Shown: positions 38,245 to 46,793, numbered from the stretch's first letter. The stretch is DNA of 64,000 bases from Streptomyces sp. NWU339 (GCF_003143855.1 NZ_QFRK01000004.1:220484-284483), one strand, 5' to 3'. The notes: generated by a model from the sequence alone, not told the origin. Made by a program: numbers and translations.

Positions 38245-40224
38245 CTACCCCCTGTACAACCCCTCCACCTCCTCCGCGAAGTCGCGGAGGATCGCGTCGC
38301 GCCGCAGTTTCATGGACGGGGTCAGATGGCCCCTGTCCTCCGTGAAGTCGTGGGGAAGGACGGCGAAGCGGCGGATGGATTCGGGGCGGGAGAGCATCCT
38401 GTTGGCTTCGTCGATCGCGCGTTGCAGGACCGCGCGCAGTTCCTCGTCGTCCACCAGGAGCTCGACCGGGACCGGGTGCCTGCCGTTCATCCGGCACCAG
38501 TGGGTGATGCCGTCGAGGTCCAGGGTGATCAGCGCGGAGACGTAGGGGCGGCCGTCGCCCAGGACCAGGCACTGGGAGATCAGGGGGTGGGAGCGGAGCC
38601 AGTTCTCCAACGGTGCCGGGGCGACGCTCTTGCCGCCCGCCGTGATCAGCATCTCCTTCTTGCGGCCGGTGATGATCAGGTAGCCCTCGTCGTCCAGCCG
38701 GCCGAGGTCGCCCGTCGCGAGCCAGCCGTCGGGGGCCGCGGGGACGACTCCGCCGGCCTGGGGGTCCCAGTAGCCGCGCAGTACGTGCTCGCCCGCGACG
38801 AGGATCTCGCCGTCCGCCGCGATACGGATCCGGGTGCCGGGCAGCGGCCAGCCCACCGTGCCGAGGCGGGGCTGGAGCGGCGGCATGATCGTGGACGCGC
38901 CCGTGGTCTCGGTGAGCCCGTAGCCCTCGAAGATCTCGATGCCGGCGCCGGCGTAGAACGCGGCCAGGCGGCGGCCCAGCGGGGAGCCGCCGCAGATGGC
39001 GTAGCGGACCCTGCCGCCCATGGCGTTGCGGATACGGCGGTAGACCAGCGGGTCGTAGAAGGCGCGGGCGATCTTCAGTGAGCCGCTCGGGCCCTGGCCC
39101 GCACCGGTGTGGTGGGCGTCGACCGCCTCTCCGTAGCGGCGTGCCACCGAGACCGCGCGGTCGAAGGCGGGGACTCTCCTGCCCGCCTCCGCCCTGGCGC
39201 GGGCGGTGTTGAAGATCTTCTCCAGCATGTACGGGATGGCCAGCAGGCAGGTGGGCCGGAAGCTCGCCAGGTCCTCGAGCAGTTCCTCGGTCTGCAGGCT
39301 CTGCGCGTGGCCCAGCCGCACCCGGGCCCGGACGCAGGCGACGGCGACCATGCGGCCGAAGACGTGGGACATGGGGAGGAAGAGGAGGACGGAGACCTCT
39401 TCACTGGTCCGGGCCTTGAAGACCGGGTAGAGCAGTTCGATGGCGTTGTCCACCTCGGCGAAGAAGTTGCCGTGGGTGAGGGCGCAGCCCTTGGGCCGGC
39501 CGGTGGTGCCGGAGGTGTAGATCAGGGTGGCGAGGCTGTCCGGGCCGAGGACTCCCCGGCGTACCTCCACCTCCTGGTCCGAAAGGTGCGGACCGGCCTC
39601 CGCGAGCCGTTCGACGTGGCCCTTCTCCACGACCCACAGATGCCGAAGGTCGGGGAGGTGCTCCAGTTCGGGGCCGATGGCGGCGGCCTGGGCGGCCGTT
39701 TCCGTGATCAGGGCGACGGCGCCCGAGTCGTGCAGGATCCAGCGGGTCTGGAAGACGGAGGAGGTGGGGTAGACGGGAACGGTGACCAGTCCGGCCGCCC
39801 ATGCGGCGAAGTCGAGGACCGTCCACTCGTAGATCGTGCGGGCCATGACGGCGATCCGGTCGCCCGGGACCAGGCCCTCGGCGATGAGGCCCTTGGCCAC
39901 GGCCATGACCTGGCCGGCGAACTCGGCGGCCGTCACGTCCGTCCAACTGCCCTCCCCTGCGCCCTTGGTCCGTCCGGTGCGGCGGCTCAGGACCACCGCG
40001 TCCGGGACCGCGTGCGCGTTGTCGAAGGGCAGGTCGGCGAGCGATCCGTGCCGTACCGGTTTCGCGAACGGCGGTACCGCCGCCTCCCGTACGACCCCGT
40101 CCAGCCGCCGCGTCTCCGGCTCGACCAGGACGGGGGCGCCGTGGGCGGCACCGGTGGCGGCGGAGGATGCGGCAGAGGGTGCGGCAGAAGAGAGGGGAAC
40201 GGCGGAGGAAGGAACAGCGGACAC
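38245..40224 (-). CDS. Long-chain acyl-CoA synthetase (AMP-forming, FadD type)
   Basis: The GTG at 40224 follows GAGGAG and gives 659 residues. It is an ANL-superfamily enzyme: TLIYTSGTTGRPKGCALTHG (about residue 232), EGYGLTETTG (about 430), GWLATGDLGRLDDEGYLIIT and GRKKEMLITAGGKSVAPAPL near 516-540. It activates a fatty acid to acyl-AMP, then to acyl-CoA. The first about 30 residues are Ala/Ser-rich low complexity. It is divergent from a MaoC-type gene that could act in the same fatty-acid route. A candidate operator TTACC-N3-GGTAA lies between them. Confidence 0.9.
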   Translation of the reverse strand: MSAVPSSAVPLSSAAPSAASSAATGAAHGAPVLVEPETRRLDGVVREAAVPPFAKPVRHGSLADLPFDNAHAVPDAVVLSRRTGRTKGAGEGSWTDVTAAEFAGQVMAVAKGLIAEGLVPGDRIAVMARTIYEWTVLDFAAWAAGLVTVPVYPTSSVFQTRWILHDSGAVALITETAAQAAAIGPELEHLPDLRHLWVVEKGHVERLAEAGPHLSDQEVEVRRGVLGPDSLATLIYTSGTTGRPKGCALTHGNFFAEVDNAIELLYPVFKARTSEEVSVLLFLPMSHVFGRMVAVACVRARVRLGHAQSLQTEELLEDLASFRPTCLLAIPYMLEKIFNTARARAEAGRRVPAFDRAVSVARRYGEAVDAHHTGAGQGPSGSLKIARAFYDPLVYRRIRNAMGGRVRYAICGGSPLGRRLAAFYAGAGIEIFEGYGLTETTGASTIMPPLQPRLGTVGWPLPGTRIRIAADGEILVAGEHVLRGYWDPQAGGVVPAAPDGWLATGDLGRLDDEGYLIITGRKKEMLITAGGKSVAPAPLENWLRSHPLISQCLVLGDGRPYVSALITLDLDGITHWCRMNGRHPVPVELLVDDEELRAVLQRAIDEANRMLSRPESIRRFAVLPHDFTEDRGHLTPSMKLRRDAILRDFAEEVEGLYRG

Positions 40225-40586
40225 GGGCGACTCCTCGGGCGTGCAGCGGAACTGCTTGCTGCGATGACGTACGTGCCTCGCACACCGAGGCGCTCACCGG
40301 CACTCCGGCGCTCACCGGCGCCGCCGACGCGCTTTCCGGGAACGGGAGTCACCACCGGTTCGGACAGGGGATCGTACGGCCCGCCTGTGGCGGGTTCGTG
40401 CGGGTTCGGGGGCGATCCGGGACCGGGGATGTGCGACGTCGGGGGTCACCCGACGGAAACCCGCGTTTCGCTCCGGAAGCACCGCCGTCCCCTCCCCGCG
40501 GCGCATCATTACCTCCGGTAACCTCACTCCAGAGCAAGCGAAGTGTCCGTAGCGAGTGAGCCTTCACACCCCGCCGGGAGTCGCAC
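40225..40586. other. Divergent regulatory region of acyl-CoA ligase and MaoC genes
   Basis: About 360 bases without a gene separate the two divergent lipid genes. They include direct repeats of GGCGCTCACCGGC near 40290-40320 and a perfect TTACC/GGTAA inverted repeat near the MaoC side. The stretch probably holds both promoters. Confidence 0.5.
40509..40521. promoter_or_regulatory. TTACC-N3-GGTAA palindrome, candidate operator
   Basis: TTACCTCCGGTAA is a perfect inverted repeat of 5-bp arms with a 3-base centre. It lies 66-78 bases upstream of the MaoC ATG. Its size fits TetR- or GntR-family operators. A TetR-family gene stands just downstream at 41414-42265. The link between them is a guess. 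Confidence 0.35.
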
Positions 40587-41444
40587 ATGGCCGACCGCCA
40601 CCCGAGCCTCACCCGCTCCCCCGCCCTCGCGCCGCTTCTGGCGCGCGGCGCCGTGCTGTCGCTCTTCAAACGGCCCCACCCCGACGCCGCGTTCCCCCGC
40701 ACCCGGCTGGTACTGCCCGAACCGCGGGTGGATCCGGCGCGGTTGGCGGCGTACAAACGGATCTGCGGCTTCCCGACCGGGGAGGACGCGCTGCCGCTGA
40801 CGTATCCGCATGTGCTGGGCTTTCCGGCGGCCGTGCGGCTGATGAGCGGCCGGGACTTCCCGCTGCCGCTGCCGGGACTCGTCCACACCTCGGTACGGAT
40901 CACCCGGCACCGGACCGTGCCCGTCACCGGGGCGCACGAACTGAGCGTGCACGTCGAGGGGTTGGCACCGCACCGGCGCGGCACGGAGGCCGCGCTGGTC
41001 ACCGAGGTACGGACCTCGGGCGGCGCCCTCGTATGGGAGTCGCGGAGCACGTATCTGGCCCGGCACCGGACGTCGGGGCGGCCCGCCCCGCACCGGGAGG
41101 AGGAACCGGGTGCGCGGCGGCCGCTGCCCGTCGTCGAGGCGTGGCACCTGCCCGGGGACGCGGGACGGCGATACGGTGCCGCGTCCGGCGACCGCAACCC
41201 GATCCATCTGCACCCGCTCACCGCACGCCTCTTCGGCTTCCCCCGCGCGGTCGCGCACGGCATGTGGACGGTCGCCCGCTGCCTCGCCGCGCACGGCCTC
41301 CCGGAGGCGGTGGTGGTGCACGCCGAGTTCAAGGCGCCGGTCCTGCTGCCGGGCGCGGTGACGTACGGGGCTCAGGACGGGCGCTTCGAACTACGCGGCC
41401 CTGGCGGCCGCCTTCACCTGACCGGAGAGGTCCGCCCGGCGTGA
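40587..41444 (+). CDS. MaoC-like (R)-hydratase/dehydratase
   Basis: The 285-residue protein has a double hot-dog layout. The C-terminal half carries the hydratase 2 motif YGAASGDRNPIHLHPLTARL (residues about 195-215) with catalytic-type Asp and His, then FGFPRAVAHGMWTVA. The N-terminal half, with PHVLGFPAAVRLMSGRDFPL, lacks the motif. MaoC enzymes hydrate enoyl-CoA or act in fatty acid elongation, and an acyl-CoA ligase is encoded divergently. The ATG follows GGGAG. Its last 31 bases overlap the end of the convergent TetR gene. Confidence 0.85.
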   Translation: MADRHPSLTRSPALAPLLARGAVLSLFKRPHPDAAFPRTRLVLPEPRVDPARLAAYKRICGFPTGEDALPLTYPHVLGFPAAVRLMSGRDFPLPLPGLVHTSVRITRHRTVPVTGAHELSVHVEGLAPHRRGTEAALVTEVRTSGGALVWESRSTYLARHRTSGRPAPHREEEPGARRPLPVVEAWHLPGDAGRRYGAASGDRNPIHLHPLTARLFGFPRAVAHGMWTVARCLAAHGLPEAVVVHAEFKAPVLLPGAVTYGAQDGRFELRGPGGRLHLTGEVRPA

Positions 41445-42265
41445 GCGACCGGACCGGCGTCGGCGGCACTGTCCTCCGCGCCGTCCCCGCCCTCCGCGCC
41501 GTCCGCGCCGTCGGGCGGTGACCAGCGGCGGCCCGCCATCAGGTCGCCCAGCCCTTCCCAGGAGAAGTTCATCAGGGTGGCCGACGCCTGCCGGGCCGTG
41601 ACGCCGGGGGTGGCGTTGGCCCAGTCGGCGAGCGCCTCGGCGGCGCCGACCAGGGCCTCCGCGAGCCCGGAGACCTCGCCCTCGGGAAGGTCGGGGTCCA
41701 TGGGGGTCCCCCCTGCTCGTGGGGGTCCCCCCTGTTCATGGGGGTCCCCTCTGTTCGAGCGAAGTCGAGAACTTGGGGGAGAAGTCGAGAACTTGGGGGA
41801 GCAGCCGAGAGCTTGGGGGGATGCTTCGCGGGCGGCGGCGAGGATCAGCTCGGTCACGAAGGCCACGACCTCCGCGCGCATCGTGGCGACCTCGGCGGCG
41901 AAGACCTCGCCGTGCGTGCGGGCCTGGAGGTGCAGCACGGCCCAGGCGTCCGGGTGCCGCGCGGTGTGGGTGAAGAACGCCGTCAGGCCCGACCAGAGTT
42001 GGCGGTCCGCGGGCAGCCCGGGACCCGCGCCCGCGCGCACCGCCTCGACGAGCGCCGTCGCCTCACGGCGGATGCACGCGGTGAACAGCTCTTCCTTGGA
42101 GTTCAGATACAGGTAGACCAACGGCTTGGACACACCCGCCAGTTCGGCGATCTCGTCCATCGACGCGGCCGTGTACCCGCGTCGGCCGAAGGTCCGCACG
42201 GCGGCGTCCAGCATCTGCTGTTCGCGGACCGCCCGCGGCATCCGCTTGCTCTTCACGGCACCCAT
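41414..42265 (-). CDS. TetR-family regulator interrupted by an in-frame repeat insertion
   Basis: The 283-residue protein has a normal TetR DNA-binding domain: MLDAAVRTFGRRGYTAASMD then IAELAGVSKPLVYLYLNSKE (residues about 18-60). The ligand domain continues to about 148. Residues about 149-188 (SPQALGCSPKFSTSPPSSRL and HEQGGPPRAGG) come from short DNA repeats at 41700-41823 and do not look like protein. The typical fold then resumes with SGLAEALVGAAEALADWANA. Without the insert it would be about 243 residues. The reading frame is kept, so the protein may still work with a flexible loop. It could control the lipid genes next to it; a candidate operator lies at 40509-40521. Confidence 0.8.
   Translation of the reverse strand: MGAVKSKRMPRAVREQQMLDAAVRTFGRRGYTAASMDEIAELAGVSKPLVYLYLNSKEELFTACIRREATALVEAVRAGAGPGLPADRQLWSGLTAFFTHTARHPDAWAVLHLQARTHGEVFAAEVATMRAEVVAFVTELILAAAREASPQALGCSPKFSTSPPSSRLRSNRGDPHEQGGPPRAGGTPMDPDLPEGEVSGLAEALVGAAEALADWANATPGVTARQASATLMNFSWEGLGDLMAGRRWSPPDGADGAEGGDGAEDSAADAGPVAHAGRTSPVR
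41700..41823. repeat. Composite short-repeat insertion within the TetR gene
   Basis: Two repeat types lie side by side. Type A, GGGGGTCCCCCCTGTTCATG-like, occurs three times with a 19-bp period at 41702-41755. Type B, GAAGTCGAGAACTTGGGGGA-like, occurs three times with a 20-bp period at 41761-41820. The two types are adjacent and keep the frame of the gene. Similar GGGGGAC and CAAGTTCTCGACTTC blocks are, from memory, common as dispersed repeats in Streptomyces intergenic DNA. Confidence 0.75.
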
Positions 42266-42284
42266 ACGGGCCAGCCTACGGGCC

Positions 42285-42321
42285 CGTGGTGTCCTCCTGG
42301 TCCCGCCGGGAGGACACCACG
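42285..42321 (-). terminator. Terminator downstream of the symporter gene
   Basis: CGTGGTGTCCTCC (42285-42297) pairs perfectly over 13 bases with GGAGGACACCACG (42309-42321), with an 11-base loop. It lies 60 bases past the symporter stop and just upstream of the TetR start, so it separates two leftward units. Confidence 0.8.
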
Positions 42322-42382
42322 GAGGCGACGGACGCCCCGGGCGCGTCGCGACGCGCCCGCCGTGCGGGGCGTCCGGTGCCGG

Positions 42383-43705
42383 TCAGGCCGCTGCGACCGG
42401 CACCCGCCGGGAACCGTCGGCCGGGGTGGTGTCGACGGGCGAGGAGTGGACCGAGTCGTAGGCGTCGCGGTCGAGCAGGCCCTCGCGCGCGGAGACGACG
42501 ACCGGCACCAGAGCCTGCCCGGCGACATTCGTCGCGGTGCGGATCATGTCCAGGACGGGGTCGATGGCGAGGAGCAGGCCGACGCCCTCCAGGGGCAGGC
42601 CGAGCGTGGAGAGGGTGAGGGTCAGCATGACCGTCGCGCCGGTGAGGCCGGCCGTGGCGGCGGAGCCGACCACCGAGACGAAGGCGATCAGCAGGTAGTC
42701 GCCGACGCCCAGCGGGACGTCGAAGATCTGGGCGACGAAGATCGCGGCGAGAGCGGGGTAGACCGCGGCGCAGCCGTCCATCTTCGTGGTCGCCCCGAAC
42801 GGGACGGCAAAACTCGCATACTCCTTCGGCACGCCGAGGCGCTCGGTGACCTTCTGGGTGAGCGGCATGGTGCCGACGGAGGAGCGGGAGACGAAGGCCA
42901 GCTGGATCGCGGGCCAGGCGCCCTTGAAGAACTGGACCGGGTTGACCTTGGCGACGCCCGCGAGCAGCGCCGGGTAGACGCCGAACAGGACGATCAGGCA
43001 GCCGATGTAGACGTCGGCGGTGAAGGTCGCGTACTGGCCGATCAGGTCCCAGCCGTAGGTCGCGATGGCGTTTCCGATGAGGCCGAGGGTGCCGAGCGGG
43101 GCGAGGCGGATGACCCACCACAGGGCCTTCTGGAGGAGTTCGAGGACGGACTCGCTCAGGGTGAGGACCGGCTGGGCCTTCTCGCCGAGCTGGAGGGCGG
43201 CGATACCCGCGACGGCGGCCAGGAAGACGATCTGCAGGACGTTCAGCTCGGTGAACGGTGTGATCACGTCGGTCGGCACGATGCCGGTCAGGAAGTCGAG
43301 CCAGGAGCCGGTCTTCTCGGGCTTCCCACCGTCCGCGGGGGTGAGTCCGGTGCCCGCGCCGGGGTTGGTGACCAGGCCGATCACGAGGCCGATGGTCACC
43401 GCGATCAGCGAGGTGACCAGGAACCAGAGGAGGGTGCGCGAGGCCAGCCGGGCCGCGTTGTTGACCTTCCGCAGGTTGGTGATGGAGACCAGGATCGCGA
43501 AGAAGACGAGCGGCGCCACGGCCAGCTTGAGCAGACCGATGAAGATGCCGCCGGTCTTCTCCAGGGCCGTGACCAGCCAGGTGACGTCCTGGCTGCGGCC
43601 GAGCCAGCCGAGCAGGACGCCCAGGACGAGGCCGGCGAGTATCTGGGCCCAGAAGGGGGCCCTCACGGGCAGCTTGAAGGACTTCGTGTTCGTGGACACG
43701 GACAT
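42383..43705 (-). CDS. Dicarboxylate/amino acid:cation symporter (DAACS family)
   Basis: The 440-residue protein has eight or so membrane segments and the DAACS hallmarks: the Ser-rich loop SRSSVGTMPLTQKV, the PFGATTKMDGCAAVYPALAA motif and DPVLDMIRTATNVAGQALVP. Such carriers import C4-dicarboxylates or acidic amino acids with Na+ or H+. From ATG 43705 the GGAG box is only one base away. GTG 43699, two codons in, has GGAG at seven bases and may be the real start. Direct TCTCAAAG repeats lie about 265 bases upstream. It is followed by a strong terminator. Confidence 0.9.
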   Translation of the reverse strand: MSVSTNTKSFKLPVRAPFWAQILAGLVLGVLLGWLGRSQDVTWLVTALEKTGGIFIGLLKLAVAPLVFFAILVSITNLRKVNNAARLASRTLLWFLVTSLIAVTIGLVIGLVTNPGAGTGLTPADGGKPEKTGSWLDFLTGIVPTDVITPFTELNVLQIVFLAAVAGIAALQLGEKAQPVLTLSESVLELLQKALWWVIRLAPLGTLGLIGNAIATYGWDLIGQYATFTADVYIGCLIVLFGVYPALLAGVAKVNPVQFFKGAWPAIQLAFVSRSSVGTMPLTQKVTERLGVPKEYASFAVPFGATTKMDGCAAVYPALAAIFVAQIFDVPLGVGDYLLIAFVSVVGSAATAGLTGATVMLTLTLSTLGLPLEGVGLLLAIDPVLDMIRTATNVAGQALVPVVVSAREGLLDRDAYDSVHSSPVDTTPADGSRRVPVAAA

Positions 43706-43966
43706 GCTCCGTTGCGGGGAGGGGGGAATGCGTGAGGACGGGACGTAGCGCCAGGGCAGAGCGGGACGCCGAGGACGTGGGAAGCGCCGCACGCGGGAGG
43801 GCCGGGCCTCCGCGGGCGTCAGGACGTCAGGGCGTCGGGAACGTCAGGGGCGACAGTTCGCGGTGGTGACCCGGCAGAGGTCCACGTGCAGGCGTGCCAC
43901 GAGGGGAGCCCTACGGGGTGCGGGGAACACGGCTGCTGACTTCACCCCACGACCTTAACACCTGCC

Positions 43967-43996
43967 CTTTGAGACTCCCATAGCCTTGCTTTGAGA
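43967..43996. promoter_or_regulatory. Direct repeats upstream of the symporter gene
   Basis: The octamer TCTCAAAG occurs twice on the minus strand (43996-43989 and 43974-43967), 22 bases apart, about two helical turns. TTAAGGT lies just downstream on that strand as a possible -10. The pair could be an activator site. The distance to the gene leaves a long leader. Confidence 0.35.
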
Positions 43997-44030
43997 GGCG
44001 GAGATCGAAAAGCACCCGCACAACACAAAG

Positions 44031-44067
44031 CACCCCGGTTTCCATGGGTTTTACGGAAACCGGGGTG
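44031..44067 (-). terminator. Terminator downstream of the DUF4229 gene
   Basis: CACCCCGGTTTCC (44031-44043) pairs perfectly with GGAAACCGGGGTG (44055-44067) around an 11-base loop. On the minus strand it is followed by CTTTGTGTTGTG, which is T-rich. It lies 50 bases past the DUF4229 stop. Confidence 0.85.
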
Positions 44068-44116
44068 TCGGACGACGAGGGGTGGAGCGGCGCACGGGTG
44101 GGGGAACTCACACCGC

Positions 44117-44479
44117 CTACGAGGCCTGCGCCTGCCCCTGCTGGGTCTGAGCCTGGGCCTGGCTCTGAGCCTGGGCCTGGCTCTGAGCCTGGGTCTGCGT
44201 CCGGGCGGCGTCGTCGGCCACGTCCTCCTGGTTGCGGTTGGCCTCCAGGTTGGCCTTCACCCGCTCGACCCGCCGCACGATCCGCTCCGAGGCCCGGTCC
44301 CGTTCCTTGCGCAGCACGACGAGGCTGATCGGGGCCGAGAACACCAGGGCGAGCAGGATGATCCACAGGCCGTTGGAGTCGCCGAGGCCGCGCGGGGCGA
44401 GGCCGGTGTAGACGAGGCCCCAGACGACCAGGAGGCAGCCCACGAAGATCCCGAAGCGCATCAACGTGTAGCGGAGCAT
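44117..44479 (-). CDS. DUF4229 membrane protein with Gln/Ala/Ser repeat tail
   Basis: The ATG at 44479 gives 120 residues. It follows GGGAGAG, while a GTG at 44488 is too close to that site. LRYTLMRFGIFVGCLLVVWG and GLWIILLALVFSAPISLVVL are two membrane helices. They are followed by RKERDRASERIVRRVERVKA, the DUF4229 pattern of actinobacterial small membrane proteins. The last about 30 residues are TQTQAQSQAQAQSQ-like and come from an 18-bp tandem repeat, so tail length may differ between strains. It is downstream of the acetyltransferase gene and before a terminator, possibly the end of the mqnE operon. Confidence 0.75.
   Translation of the reverse strand: MLRYTLMRFGIFVGCLLVVWGLVYTGLAPRGLGDSNGLWIILLALVFSAPISLVVLRKERDRASERIVRRVERVKANLEANRNQEDVADDAARTQTQAQSQAQAQSQAQAQTQQGQAQAS
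44149..44196. repeat. 18-bp tandem repeat in the DUF4229 gene tail
   Basis: The unit GAGCCTGGGCCTGGCTCT is present twice exactly (44149-44166 and 44167-44184) and a third partial copy follows. It encodes Gln-Ala-Ser repeats. The period keeps the frame. Confidence 0.8.
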
Positions 44480-44572
44480 CTCATCCACTCTCCCGGACGA
44501 AGGGTCAGAACGTGTCCCAATGGGACATCCTCCAGTGAAGCACGCCCGCCCCCGGAACCCCCGGGCGGGGGG

Positions 44573-45097
44573 TCAGGCCAGCGGCAGCAGCATGACGACG
44601 TCGTCCCGCTCGTCGCCCGGGGCCACCCGGATCGCGCCGGGGATCCGACCGACCTCCTTGTAGCCGCAGGAGCCGTAGAAGCGCTCCAGGCCGAGCCCGC
44701 CGCGGCAGGTGAGCCGTATCCCCTCGATGCCGGGGAGGGTGCGGGCGGCCCGTTCCGCGGCGGCGAGCAGGTCACGGCCGTACCCCTTGCCCTGGTGGCG
44801 GGGGTGGACCATCACCGTGTACAGCCAGAGCCAGTGGGTCATCAGCCGGTGGGTGTTGAGGGTGAGGAACGCCGTCGCGGCCACCCGCCCCTCCTCGTCG
44901 TACCCGACGAGCAGCCGGGACCGCTCCTCGGCCATCGCCACGAACTGCCGCACCAGCTCCGGGCGGACATCGTCCCGCGTCACCGGCGGCACGAAGCCGA
45001 CGGCACCGCCCGCGTCGGTGACGTCGACCCACAACTCCAGGATGCCGTCCCGGAGTTCCGGAGTGACCGGCGGATCCAGGGTGAAGACGAGAGGCAC
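44573..45097 (-). CDS. GNAT-family N-acetyltransferase
   Basis: The 174-residue protein has the GNAT acetyl-CoA motif A, VMVHPRHQGKGYGRDLLAAA (residues about 96-114), with the RHQGKGYG loop, and a C-terminal CRGGLGLERFYGSCGYKEVG. These are standard for the family. The substrate is unknown. The GTG follows GAGGGAGAA at a good distance and lies 15 bases after the mqnE stop, so the two genes are probably co-transcribed. Confidence 0.85.
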   Translation of the reverse strand: MPLVFTLDPPVTPELRDGILELWVDVTDAGGAVGFVPPVTRDDVRPELVRQFVAMAEERSRLLVGYDEEGRVAATAFLTLNTHRLMTHWLWLYTVMVHPRHQGKGYGRDLLAAAERAARTLPGIEGIRLTCRGGLGLERFYGSCGYKEVGRIPGAIRVAPGDERDDVVMLLPLA

Positions 45098-45112
45098 GGC
45101 AGGGATTCTCCC

Positions 45113-46276
45113 TCAGACCCGCATCGGCTGCGGCGACTCGCGGCGGGCGGGGTCGGCGGGGTCGTACTCGCGGATGATCTCGTACCGCGTGTTGCGCTCC
45201 ACCGGACGGAAGCCGGCGTCACGGATCAGGTCCAGCAGGTCCTCGCGGGTGAGCTTGTCCGGCGTGCCGAAGTCGTCCGCGTCATGGGTGATCTTGTACT
45301 CGACGACGGAGCCGTCCATGTCGTCCGCGCCGTACTGGAGGGCGAGTTGGGCGGTGTTGACGCCGTGCATCACCCAGAAGACCTTGACGTGCGGGACGTT
45401 GTCGAAGAGGAGACGGGAGACGGCGAACGTCTTCAGCGCCTCGGCGCCGGTCGCCATCTGCGTCCTGGCCTGGAGGCGGTTGCGGATCTTGCCGTCCTTC
45501 ATGTCCACGAAGTCGTGCTGGTAGCGCAGCGGGATGAAGACCTGGAAACCGCCGGTCTCGTCCTGGAGTTCGCGCAGCCGCAGCACGTGGTCGACGCGGT
45601 GGCGGGGCTCCTCGATGTGGCCGTAGAGCATGGTGCAGGGCGTCTTCAGCCCCTTCTCGTGCGCCAGCCGGTGGATCCGCGACCAGTCCTCCCAGTGGGT
45701 GCGGTGGTCGACGATGTGCCGGCGGACCTCCCAGTCGAAGATCTCCGCGCCGCCGCCGGTGAGGGACTCGAGCCCGGCGTCGATCAGTTCGTCGAGGATC
45801 TCGGAGGCGGACAGCCCGGAGATGGTCTCGAAGTGGTGGATCTCGGTGGCGGTGAACGCCTTCAGGGACACGTCCGGCAGGGCGGCCTTCAACTCGCGCA
45901 GGGAACGCGGGTAGTAGCGCCACGGCAGGTTCGGGTGGAGCCCGTTGACGATGTGCAGCTCGGTGAGGTTCTCCGCCTCCATCTCCTTCGCGAGCTTCAC
46001 CGCCTCCTCGATGCGCATCGTGTACGCGTCCTTCTCCCCCGGCTTGCGCTGGAAGGAGCAGTACGCGCAGGAGGCGGTGCACACGTTGGTCATGTTGAGG
46101 TGGCGGTTGACGTTGAAGTGGACGACGTCGCCGTTCTTCCGCGTCCGCACCTCGTGCGCCAGCCCGCCCAGCCAGGCCAGGTCGTCCGACTCGTACAGCG
46201 CGATGCCGTCCTCGCGGGACAGCCGCTCACCGGAGCGGACCTTCTCCTCCAGCTCGCGCTTGAGCCCGACGTCCAT
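45113..46276 (-). CDS. mqnE: Aminofutalosine synthase MqnE (radical SAM)
   Basis: The ATG at 46276 gives 387 residues, a normal MqnE length; the frame extends further upstream without support. The radical SAM cluster is CTASCAYC (Cys66, Cys70, Cys73), followed by SFQRKPGEKDAYTM. NRHLNMTNV, HIVNGLHPNLPWRYY and TGGGAEIFDWEVR agree with the MqnE/MqnC group. MqnE adds the adenosyl radical to the MqnA product and forms aminofutalosine. mqnA is about 8 kb away and the late decarboxylase and prenyltransferase genes lie to the right. The AsnC-type gene upstream is the probable first gene of this transcript, 58 bases away. Confidence 0.92.
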   Translation of the reverse strand: MDVGLKRELEEKVRSGERLSREDGIALYESDDLAWLGGLAHEVRTRKNGDVVHFNVNRHLNMTNVCTASCAYCSFQRKPGEKDAYTMRIEEAVKLAKEMEAENLTELHIVNGLHPNLPWRYYPRSLRELKAALPDVSLKAFTATEIHHFETISGLSASEILDELIDAGLESLTGGGAEIFDWEVRRHIVDHRTHWEDWSRIHRLAHEKGLKTPCTMLYGHIEEPRHRVDHVLRLRELQDETGGFQVFIPLRYQHDFVDMKDGKIRNRLQARTQMATGAEALKTFAVSRLLFDNVPHVKVFWVMHGVNTAQLALQYGADDMDGSVVEYKITHDADDFGTPDKLTREDLLDLIRDAGFRPVERNTRYEIIREYDPADPARRESPQPMRV

Positions 46277-46334
46277 GCCGATACCCCTTTCCTGGGTTTC
46301 CCTGAGACAGACTCCGCCAACCGTAACGCCCCGG

Positions 46335-46793
46335 CTACCGAACCTCTTCGGGCAGCTCACCGACGCGGTTCTCCCACTTCGTGGAGAGCACGATGGTGGT
46401 ACGGGTCCGGGAGACGCCCTTGGTGCCGGACAGCCGGCGGATGGTCCGCTCCAGCCCGTCCACGTCGGCCGCCCGCACCTTGAGCATGTAGGAGTCCTCG
46501 CCGGCGATGAACCAGCAGTCCTCGATCTCCCTCAGGTCCTTCAGCCGCTGCGCCACGTCCTCGTGGTCGGCGGCGTCGGAGAGCGAGATGCCGATCAGGG
46601 CCGTCACCCCGAGACCGAGCGAGGCGGCGTCCACGGTGGCGCGGTAACCGGTGATGACGCCGGCCGCCTCCAGCCGGTTGATGCGGTCGGTGACGCTGGG
46701 GCCCGACAGTCCGACGAGGCGCCCCAGCTCGGCGTAGGAGGCCCGGCCGTTCTCTCTCAGGGCCTGGATGAGCTGCCTGTCCACCGCGTCCAT
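46335..46793 (-). CDS. Lrp/AsnC-family transcriptional regulator
   Basis: The 152-residue protein has the AsnC-type winged helix at the start (MDAVDRQLIQALRENGRASY, LGRLVGLSGPSVTDRINRLE) and a C-terminal RAM domain (ALIGISLSDAADHEDVAQRL, MLKVRAADVDGLERTIRRL). Such proteins form octamers that respond to amino acids. The ATG follows GGAAGG. It lies directly before mqnE on the same strand, so it may control menaquinone genes or simply be linked to them in this lineage. Confidence 0.9.
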   Translation of the reverse strand: MDAVDRQLIQALRENGRASYAELGRLVGLSGPSVTDRINRLEAAGVITGYRATVDAASLGLGVTALIGISLSDAADHEDVAQRLKDLREIEDCWFIAGEDSYMLKVRAADVDGLERTIRRLSGTKGVSRTRTTIVLSTKWENRVGELPEEVR

